From Candidatus Margulisiibacteriota bacterium (GTDB lineage Bacteria; Margulisbacteria; Termititenacia; Termititenacales; Termititenacaceae): 7,036 bases of DNA. The position numbers and the translations under genes are program-made. The notes beneath the pieces are model-generated. The model was not told where the DNA came from. It did not search any database and saw only the letters and a list, made by a program, of their open reading frames with translations. Positions within the stretch are counted from its first letter, which is position 1; each line of letters opens with the position of its first letter. The stretch lies in contig JAITIS010000040.1 in NCBI GenBank assembly GCA_031279305.1, positions 1 through 7,036 on the forward strand, read 5' to 3'. Shown piece by piece: positions 1 through 5,865 of the stretch.

Positions 1-265
1 CCAGATCCGCCGCCACAGCCGCATAAGCTCTGGCCAGACCTTCCGAACGCGCGCCGATGCCATTGTCTAAAAAAGCCGCGGCGGTGGTGGCATAAGCTCC
101 GGCGCAGAGTAAAAACAACAGCCCGAAAATAATTTTCCACCGCGAGCAGACGGAGTGCCGCACCCTTGACTTGTCGTCTGCGGGCACTTCCTCGCGCATA
201 AAGAAACGCGCGCTCGGTCGTGAGCTTGCCTGCGGAAAGATTATTTTTGGGCTGTTTATTTTCAT
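1..265 (-). CDS. PorV/PorQ-family outer-membrane protein, N-terminal part (runs off the window)
   Basis: The first 88 codons are present and the rest lies beyond base 1. A hydrophobic stretch at residues 44-58 (IIFGLLFLLCAGAYA) looks like a signal-peptide core with cleavage near A59. The mature start, AAAFLDNGIGARSEGLARAY then AAVAADL, matches the N-terminal signature of PorV/PorQ/UPF0164 beta-barrels (typically AAFL-x-G-GAR-GMGGAYVAVADD). In type IX secretion PorV is the outer-membrane shuttle that binds cargo C-terminal domains; other family members have no known role. The ATG at 265 is chosen because GAGGT lies 5 nt upstream, and it begins 3 bp after the stop of the large repeat-protein gene, so translation is probably coupled. 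An oddity is the hydrophilic, basic extension of about 40 residues before the hydrophobic core; a start at M23 (base 199) would shorten it but has no Shine-Dalgarno. Family call fairly sure, function inferred. Confidence 0.75.
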   Translation of the reverse strand, partial: MKINSPKIIFPQASSRPSARFFMREEVPADDKSRVRHSVCSRWKIIFGLLFLLCAGAYATTAAAFLDNGIGARSEGLARAYAAVAADL

Positions 266-268
266 CAC

Positions 269-559
269 TTACCTCAAGATGGCTATTTTCAAAACTTTGC
301 GCAGTTTTTTACCGCCGGTGTCCACCTCCACATAGCCCAGATAGACGCCGTTGGGCAGTTTTTGCCGATAGAGATTATCGCCGTCCCAGACAAACTCGCC
401 GTAGCCGGGCGGAAAACGCCGGTCATCCTGATAGACCAATTCGCCGCCGATCGTGTACACCTTCACTCGCACGCGGTAATGTCCGTCCAGTATAAAACCG
501 ATATGGATCGGGCCGTCGTCAGGATTGGCGGGATTGGGGCCGGATATTATCGTATCCTC
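269..559 (-). other. FlgD/T9SS-like C-terminal domain of the large repeat protein
   Basis: Residues 1209-1304 follow the order of the FlgD Ig-like and type IX C-terminal domain superfamily: GPNPANP at the start, a strand with IHIGFIL, VRVKVYTIGGELVYQ, a glycine turn, FVWDGDN, then LPNGVYLGYVEV, ending in a basic strand (KKLRKVLKIAILR). In Bacteroidota such domains target cargo to the type IX translocon and are removed or anchored at the surface. In other phyla the same fold occurs on many exported proteins without proof of that route. The domain being last in the chain, after a proline-rich hinge, fits a sorting or anchoring role. Confidence 0.7.
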
Positions 560-3500
560 GATTTTTTTGCCCGGCGGCAGGGGTTCGACAGGGGGAGCGA
601 TCAAAGCCAAAAGCACATCAGGACGGTACTCGACACTGCCAAAAACCACTGTAAAAAAAGCGGCTGTATTTTGCGTCACATAACCGTCTTTGGCATAGCA
701 CAAACCTAGATTTATGTCCTTTATGCTTTGCTCATTGATCGAAACTATTTCGTAATAGCCGCCCGCGCCGGAGATTGTCTGCGCGATAATATTTTCCGTA
801 TTAGGATGCTGATACAAAACTACACGGACACCGCTCAATCCGCCGGCGTTTTCTTTGACCGCGCCGGCAATTTTCCAGACTTTTTGCAGAGAAAAATTGA
901 TATTTGTTGTATTTGTGCCGGGCGTCATATGCAATGGATTGGCGCTGGCCGCCGAGACCTGCCCGTCATAATACTGCAGTTCATAACCATCCGCCGAAAC
1001 CCGCACATACACATCAATGGCGTTGTATCCGCCGGTGATTAAATAGTTTCCGTCACTATCAGTAAGTTTCTTGCCAATAAAATCGCCGGGAGACCAGAGG
1101 CCGTCCAGTTTTCTCCAGACGTCAATTTCCGCGCCGGCCAGATCAACCCCGTTAGCTTTGACATTGCCGGAAATAGTCCACTGCGGGCCAATCTCGATAT
1201 CAATATTTTGGGTGGACGCGCCGGAGGCCAGAATAATCTTGCGCGCGTTCGCCGTGGAATTGGTTTCGCCAAAATATTCAGACACACAGCCAGACTGCTC
1301 GGCATAAACCAACCAGCTGCCGGAAGGAATTTTATCCACAACATATTCTCCGGAGCTGTCGCGCGTCACGGAGGTAAAATACTCGCCATTGGGCGCATAT
1401 TGCACGCTGATCGTCACAATACCAGAATTAGCCGTCACCCAACCGGAAATCACGCCGCCGCGCTCAAGATTTACAGGCGGAATAGTCTGTATGCTCATCG
1501 TGACCAAGCTCAGCCGGTCATTGCCGGTAACCAGAGCGTCCACGTTGTGTTTATCATTATAAAAATAGGCGACATAGCCATCCGCGGAAACCCGGAGAAA
1601 GACCTTGACGTCGCTGGTGCCGCGCAGTTCATACGCGCCGCCGGTAACTATGCCGGCCACATAATCCCAAGTTTTTCCGGTGTCCGGCCAGCTGTACAGC
1701 TCGACCGCCGCGTCCGGAGAAACGCTGCCGCGCACTATCCAGTGTCTATCCATTACCAAAGTCAAATTACCGGCATCAGCAAGGTAAGCGGCGACATCCG
1801 CGGAAGAAATTTTACCCTCGTCGGAATCGCTGCCGTACCACGTGCCGGTAGGAAAACCAATAAATTCATTGTCTGTCGCCGCCTGCAAAAACACATCGGC
1901 GGGCGCGAATTGCAAAGTGAATTTCCCGCCATCGCCGGTGCGCGTTATCGCCGTGCCTGTCGGCGTGGCATAATCTGTATCTTTGATAAACGCGCTCACC
2001 GTCACACCTGCCAGAGGCTGGCCTGTTCTGTCCAGCACATTGCCGGTGAGGAGGCGGTCTTTACGTCCGGAAAAATCAAAATCTTTATTGGTGGTCACTC
2101 CGGCGGGAGACAACCGCAAAATGTCCGCATTGGCCGAGGTGTCTTTTTGGTCGTACCACAAAGTCTGGCGCCCCAGCGCCTCGGCTCTAAGCACAATATC
2201 TTTATTTGGCTTAACCGACAGAGTATAAACGCCATCGCCGTTGATGACCGTTTCTCCGGCCAATTCATAAGCAGACCCGGCAACAAAAGCGCTGATCGTC
2301 ACCGTTACCGCGTCAGACAAATTGGAGATATTGCCAGTGATAGATCCCGCGGCGGTCAGAGGAAAATTGACATTGCCGGACGCACTGTTTAACTCTGTCG
2401 CGCTGGCCGAAGCGCTGTCTTCCTGACTGGAGTACCATTGCGTGTCATAGCCGGACGTTTCCGCGCGCAGGATGACGCTGGAGTTTTGCGGTATCTCTAT
2501 TTCGTATTGCCCGCCAGCGTTAGTTGTCGCCTCATTGACATACTCAAAATCTGTATTTTTCACAAAGGCAGAAATGGTAACTCCCGGTAATTTAGCATTG
2601 GTATCGCCGTCGACATAAACAGCTCCGGTGACAAGCACGGTATCATTCAGGTTTATATTCACGCCAGATTTACTTGCGCCGGCATTGACGCTCACCGCGG
2701 CCGCTTTGGCGCGATCGTATTTGTTATTATAATATCTGGCCATTTTATTCAAGCTGACGGCTTGCACCAAAAAATCAACGCCGGCAGGCAGAGCTATGCT
2801 GTAGGTTCCATTAGGTGAAGCGGTAATGTCCGTAAAATAACTATAATCACTATTGTTAAATATATTTATCGTGGCGGAGCCGCCATTGCTAATAGCGCCG
2901 GACAAAGCGCCTGATCTCGGCAGAGCAATATCTATATTGGACGCATCGGCTGAAATGCTCAATAAATTTGCGCTGGCTGGTGTGTAGGAATTGGCATAAT
3001 ATTTATCTATATGCCCCGCCTTGCTGGCCCTGACAATAAAAGGACGGGCAGAACCAAGAGCGGGAACAGGCACTGCATATGGGGCAGATGCAGAAATATT
3101 TTTGGTAATCTGAGTTATATATTTAAGGACAGTTCCAACGGGCTCAAAAACGGCCACTGTCACCGTATCGTCCGACATAGCCTCGCTATCTATCCTGCCG
3201 CTGATTGTCACGGCCAAAGGCAAAACAATGTTTATATTGCTGCTCGGCGCATTCACCGTGACAAATTCCTCATCGCTGTAAGCCGCCGGGTAATAAGTGT
3301 CAAAATAATTCGCGCTGGCGGCTTTGATCCAGTAGCCAAATCCAGCGGGAACGTCTAAAGCATACTCTCCATTAGGACTGGCGGCAGTCTTATTCACATA
3401 CACATAATCGCTGCCGGCCAAAAACGCCGCCACTTCCGCGCCGGGGATAACGGCATTATTATTATCTGTTACTTTTCCGGTTATGGATTTTTGGGTATAT

Positions 3501-4183
3501 AAAGAAATATTTATATCCGTTCTCCCGGAATTACCAGGCGTTATTGGTGTTTTGCCAAACATATCGGCTGTAACCGCGCTATTGAGCGCGGTGTAGTAAA
3601 ACGGGAAATAAATAGCGCTCTCATCCTCAGCTTTTACATAATAATCCACATCTTTATACACGCCGGCAAATTTATAGTTGCCGCTTCCGTCTGTATAGGT
3701 TTTAGTCACCCAGTGCTCGCTATCCGCCTCAAAAAGATGCACGGCAATACCGGTTAACCCTGCAGATGGGCTGTTACGGCTGACTACCTGGCCGGAGAGG
3801 GTGACGGTGTTGCTAGCATCAAAATTAAGTGTTGTTACCTCGTCCAAGTCAGTTATTGATACAGAAACAGCGCTCATAAATGTTTTTTGGTTATTAGCAT
3901 AAGCGGCGATTACTTTATCTGGTATGGATATTACTATCTTGTAATAACCATCCACACCAAGATTTTCACCGTAAACCTGATAACGAAAATCAGACCCAGT
4001 ATTTATTATTCTACTATAATTAGCAGGTAATTTATCTTCCTCAGAAAAATCTAAAATCCTAACGCTTCCGGTTGTACCGGGTAAAACATCACTAACATTA
4101 AAAATAAAACGCTCTGCAAAAACTGCGTTAAAAAGCGGTAAAAATAAAAAAGGCAGTAAAATTTTATAAAGAATTTTGGGCAT
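269..4183 (-). CDS. Large secreted repeat protein with carboxypeptidase-regulatory-like domains and a FlgD/T9SS-like C-terminal domain
   Basis: This 1304-residue exported protein starts with a classical signal peptide (residues 1-23, KILYKILLPFLFLPLF core, cleavage after V-F-A23). A unique N-terminal domain (about 24-125) precedes eleven tandem beta-sandwich units (about 127-1195) of the CarboxypepD_reg/Cna-B-like type. A proline-rich hinge (APPVEPLPPGKK, 1196-1207) leads to a FlgD Ig-like C-terminal domain (1209-1304) with NPANP, VYTIGGELVY, FVWDGDN and LPNGVY motifs. No catalytic motif is visible. Only two cysteines (966, 1162) are seen, usual for surface proteins. Such architectures serve as stalks, adhesins or glycan-binding surface proteins; the C-terminal domain resembles type IX sorting/anchoring domains, but secretion by that route is inference. 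The ATG at 4183 is the only sensible start because the signal peptide begins there, yet it has no Shine-Dalgarno. The stop is 3 bp before the PorV-like gene. The specific ligand is unknown. Confidence 0.85.
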   Translation of the reverse strand: MPKILYKILLPFLFLPLFNAVFAERFIFNVSDVLPGTTGSVRILDFSEEDKLPANYSRIINTGSDFRYQVYGENLGVDGYYKIVISIPDKVIAAYANNQKTFMSAVSVSITDLDEVTTLNFDASNTVTLSGQVVSRNSPSAGLTGIAVHLFEADSEHWVTKTYTDGSGNYKFAGVYKDVDYYVKAEDESAIYFPFYYTALNSAVTADMFGKTPITPGNSGRTDINISLYTQKSITGKVTDNNNAVIPGAEVAAFLAGSDYVYVNKTAASPNGEYALDVPAGFGYWIKAASANYFDTYYPAAYSDEEFVTVNAPSSNINIVLPLAVTISGRIDSEAMSDDTVTVAVFEPVGTVLKYITQITKNISASAPYAVPVPALGSARPFIVRASKAGHIDKYYANSYTPASANLLSISADASNIDIALPRSGALSGAISNGGSATINIFNNSDYSYFTDITASPNGTYSIALPAGVDFLVQAVSLNKMARYYNNKYDRAKAAAVSVNAGASKSGVNINLNDTVLVTGAVYVDGDTNAKLPGVTISAFVKNTDFEYVNEATTNAGGQYEIEIPQNSSVILRAETSGYDTQWYSSQEDSASASATELNSASGNVNFPLTAAGSITGNISNLSDAVTVTISAFVAGSAYELAGETVINGDGVYTLSVKPNKDIVLRAEALGRQTLWYDQKDTSANADILRLSPAGVTTNKDFDFSGRKDRLLTGNVLDRTGQPLAGVTVSAFIKDTDYATPTGTAITRTGDGGKFTLQFAPADVFLQAATDNEFIGFPTGTWYGSDSDEGKISSADVAAYLADAGNLTLVMDRHWIVRGSVSPDAAVELYSWPDTGKTWDYVAGIVTGGAYELRGTSDVKVFLRVSADGYVAYFYNDKHNVDALVTGNDRLSLVTMSIQTIPPVNLERGGVISGWVTANSGIVTISVQYAPNGEYFTSVTRDSSGEYVVDKIPSGSWLVYAEQSGCVSEYFGETNSTANARKIILASGASTQNIDIEIGPQWTISGNVKANGVDLAGAEIDVWRKLDGLWSPGDFIGKKLTDSDGNYLITGGYNAIDVYVRVSADGYELQYYDGQVSAASANPLHMTPGTNTTNINFSLQKVWKIAGAVKENAGGLSGVRVVLYQHPNTENIIAQTISGAGGYYEIVSINEQSIKDINLGLCYAKDGYVTQNTAAFFTVVFGSVEYRPDVLLALIAPPVEPLPPGKKIEDTIISGPNPANPDDGPIHIGFILDGHYRVRVKVYTIGGELVYQDDRRFPPGYGEFVWDGDNLYRQKLPNGVYLGYVEVDTGGKKLRKVLKIAILR
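271..275 (-). promoter_or_regulatory. Ribosome binding site of the PorV-like gene, inside the preceding gene
   Basis: Read on the minus strand, GAGGT spans the last codon (AGG) and first stop base of the large repeat-protein gene, 5 nt before the ATG at 265. It decides the start in favour of this ATG. Its position inside the upstream reading frame implies that ribosomes finishing the large gene can reinitiate here. Confidence 0.65.
599..3805 (-). repeat. Eleven tandem carboxypeptidase-regulatory-like protein repeats
   Basis: By eye the units begin at about residues 127, 232, 325, 425, 515, 612, 709, 813, 909, 1001 and 1102 of the large protein, each 88-105 residues. Shared landmarks are an opening strand (xxISGxV), a central G-V-x-V-x-AF segment often followed by D-Y/F, a turn (SPNGxY or TDSDGNY), then xVxRAxAxGY, an aromatic doublet (YY, WY, FY or YF) in ten of eleven, an Ala/Ser-rich loop, and a closing strand (NIDIxL). 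The GY...YY...A...NIDIxL ending is typical of one carboxypeptidase-regulatory-like variant known from other bacterial surface proteins. Unit 11 lacks the doublet (QNTAAFF instead). The units are diverged, so this is an old expansion apart from local similarities. Confidence 0.85.
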
Positions 4184-4198
4184 AATATTCAGGTTTTC

Positions 4199-4207
4199 AT
4201 TATACCA
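4199..4207 (-). promoter_or_regulatory. Putative extended -10 promoter element for the large repeat-protein gene
   Basis: Read on the minus strand, TGGTATAAT is a perfect extended -10 element (TGn plus consensus TATAAT) in the 49-bp gap between two genes. The only -35 candidate is weak (TTAGTT, 4223-4228, 18-bp spacer), as is usual for extended -10 promoters. Transcription would begin near 4192, leaving a leader of roughly 9 nt before the ATG at 4183, which fits the absence of a Shine-Dalgarno there. A chance match in AT-rich DNA remains possible. Confidence 0.5.
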
Positions 4208-4213
4208 CAGCCC

Positions 4214-4223
4214 TTGTGCACAA
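4214..4223. promoter_or_regulatory. Perfect 10-bp palindrome upstream of the putative promoter
   Basis: TTGTGCACAA reads the same on both strands and lies just upstream of the extended -10 element, touching the weak -35 position. It could be a small operator half-pair, but symmetry does not extend beyond ten bases and no cognate regulator is visible. The stem has no loop and no following T-run, so it is not a terminator. Confidence 0.25.
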
Positions 4224-4232
4224 ACTAAGCTA

Positions 4233-5843
4233 TTACTGTTTAATTATTCTGCTGCCGTCTGTCGTTCTCAATGTATATATGATATTAACGCCATAGCCCA
4301 CAACAGACAGGGTTTGTATTCTGTTGTTAAAGGCGATGCTGTCTCCGGCTCTGAGCGGCGCACCGTCCAGAGTTATGCCCAGATCTATGTTATTCATCTG
4401 CACATCATTATCGATCACCACCCCGATGCTGGTAAATGGCCGCGCGCGGTTTACAGGCTGCGGGGTGGTCAGCCTGTAATCCAGACTGCCGCCGCCCAGT
4501 CCGATATTGCCTATTTCATAAGTTCCGCCGCCGGCAGTGTTGACGATAGAAATGCTTTCTAAATTTATATTTTGTACAGGATACATTCCCATTATTCCTT
4601 GCTTAAAAGGAAATTTTACTCGATAATAATCTCCTACTTTAGTCCAAGTACATTTAGAATTATTGAATACTAGTGAGCCATCTGAATAATTTAAGCTTAC
4701 TAGATTATCACTCAAAAAGTCTTCAATATTAACGCCCGTATCTTTAATGTCTAAAGCCACATAGCCACTGCTATAATTATTATCAACATTAAAACTATAA
4801 CTCGCCGCCGCCATATCCTCGATAGTCACTTCCGCGGTGGAAACGGGCAGAGTGGCCAGCACACTGCCGCCCGCGCCGCCGCTGACAGCTCTGGCTGTCG
4901 CGCCGTTGGCGGGGAGCAAGCCCTGCTCGGCCAGATAATCCATACGCACGTCTTGACCGAGCAGATCCGTAATATCGGCTTCCAGCGAAACATCGACGCC
5001 GTTTTCCTCGCGGGACAGCGCCAGTTTTACAGTCTGTCCGGCGGGCACACCGGCGAGATTGACCCGCAAACGCGAGCCGTCGGCGTAAGCGATGGATTGT
5101 CTAGGCGCGATGCCGGTATAGGCCCAAGCGGTCTCCTGTCCGGCGCGGGCCCGGATATCGGCTGTATATGTGCCGGCGGCGTAATTTAAGGCATAGTTTG
5201 TCACATAATCGCTGGCGCTGTCTCTGGCAATGTAATCTATTTCTATATCTCGCTGGCTCAAATCAACGCGCACTGTCCGGGCGGCGGGATCAACGATAAT
5301 GCCGTTGCGCGCTGTATTGATGACATCGTTCAAAAGTATGCTGACCTGATGCTCGGAGGTGTAGGCTATTTCCTGCTCCGCCGGAGTTCTGACATCCGCA
5401 TCGCCCAGCGTCAGGACAAAATTTCGGACATCGGTAATGCCGGACATACTGGAAAACTGCAAAGCCAATTCCGCGGGATTGCCGTTAATATTATAAAAAT
5501 CTGACTTGGGCAAAACCATTACGATGCCGTCGCGCTGGCCATTCGCGTCTACACTGCTGTTTATATGCACATCGACGCCCTGCCCGTCGCCGTGGGGAGT
5601 TATGGCGCAATTATTCTGGTCGCCGCGAATGGAGTAGACGCCAAGATCTGGCTGGGCGCTGGGGATCTCTGTTTCTATGCCGCCCACGGTGATAGTGTCC
5701 TCCGAACCGTAAATATTGGTGCAGCCGGTCTGCAAAGCCAGAGCTTCCAGCCCCAAAATCAGGCTAAACGCGGCGGACACAACCCGCCTGAAGAAGCCAG
5801 CGCGCTGTACGGCGCCGCCATCCTCTATTATTTTCTCATACAT
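4233..5843 (-). CDS. Exported protein of unknown function, possibly a lipoprotein
   Basis: I do not recognise a family for this 536-residue protein. A basic N-terminus (FFRR, 17-20) precedes a hydrophobic segment (about 21-40) ending LALQTGC. Cys41 could be lipidated, but Q at -3 makes the lipobox non-canonical, so ordinary signal-peptidase cleavage is possible. The remainder looks beta-rich, with alternating hydrophobic residues and many Asp, Asn, Gly and Thr; there is no obvious catalytic motif or further membrane segment. The start is well supported by AGGAG 6 nt upstream of the ATG. It begins 22 bp after an outer-membrane barrel gene and ends 49 bp before the large repeat-protein gene, so a role in the same surface assembly is plausible but unproven. 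Residues 348-429 come from a markedly AT-rich stretch with different codon choice. Confidence 0.8.
   Translation of the reverse strand: MYEKIIEDGGAVQRAGFFRRVVSAAFSLILGLEALALQTGCTNIYGSEDTITVGGIETEIPSAQPDLGVYSIRGDQNNCAITPHGDGQGVDVHINSSVDANGQRDGIVMVLPKSDFYNINGNPAELALQFSSMSGITDVRNFVLTLGDADVRTPAEQEIAYTSEHQVSILLNDVINTARNGIIVDPAARTVRVDLSQRDIEIDYIARDSASDYVTNYALNYAAGTYTADIRARAGQETAWAYTGIAPRQSIAYADGSRLRVNLAGVPAGQTVKLALSREENGVDVSLEADITDLLGQDVRMDYLAEQGLLPANGATARAVSGGAGGSVLATLPVSTAEVTIEDMAAASYSFNVDNNYSSGYVALDIKDTGVNIEDFLSDNLVSLNYSDGSLVFNNSKCTWTKVGDYYRVKFPFKQGIMGMYPVQNINLESISIVNTAGGGTYEIGNIGLGGGSLDYRLTTPQPVNRARPFTSIGVVIDNDVQMNNIDLGITLDGAPLRAGDSIAFNNRIQTLSVVGYGVNIIYTLRTTDGSRIIKQ
4557..4802. other. AT-rich compositional island inside the exported-protein gene
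   Basis: Hand counting gives 68 G+C in 240 bases (28%) for 4561-4800, against 39/60 (65%) in the next 60 bases on the right and 28/60 (47%) on the left. It encodes residues 348-429, in frame throughout, using AGT, CTA, GTA, TTA, CGA and AAT where flanking sequence prefers CTG, GCC, CGC and GTC. The right edge near 4800 is abrupt. No flanking direct or inverted repeat was seen. Confidence 0.6.
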
Positions 5844-5849
5844 AACCGG

Positions 5850-5854
5850 CTCCT
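5850..5854 (-). promoter_or_regulatory. Ribosome binding site of the exported-protein gene
   Basis: On the minus strand AGGAG (within AAAGGAG) is 6 nt from the ATG at 5843, in the 22-bp gap after the barrel gene. It is the strongest Shine-Dalgarno in the window and fixes this start over the internal GTG at codon 22. Confidence 0.75.
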
Positions 5855-5865
5855 TTCTCCCCTGA

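Noticed and set aside
1208..2392. 394-codon open frame on the plus strand
   Set aside because: It lies entirely antisense to the large repeat-protein gene, is rich in Arg/His/Gly without domain pattern, and has no family resemblance. It is a by-product of codon bias on the real strand.
599..3805. Repeats considered as a CRISPR array or DNA satellite
   Set aside because: The periodicity is at protein level (88-105 residues) with diverged DNA. There are no short identical repeats with spacers.
4189..4200. Three-codon leader frame (MKT, stop) just before the large gene
   Set aside because: Its ATG overlaps the -10 box and there is no Shine-Dalgarno, so it would not be transcribed from that promoter and is probably accidental.
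4184..4232. Possible terminator between the exported-protein gene and the large gene
   Set aside because: The only symmetry is a 10-bp palindrome with no loop and no T-run after it.
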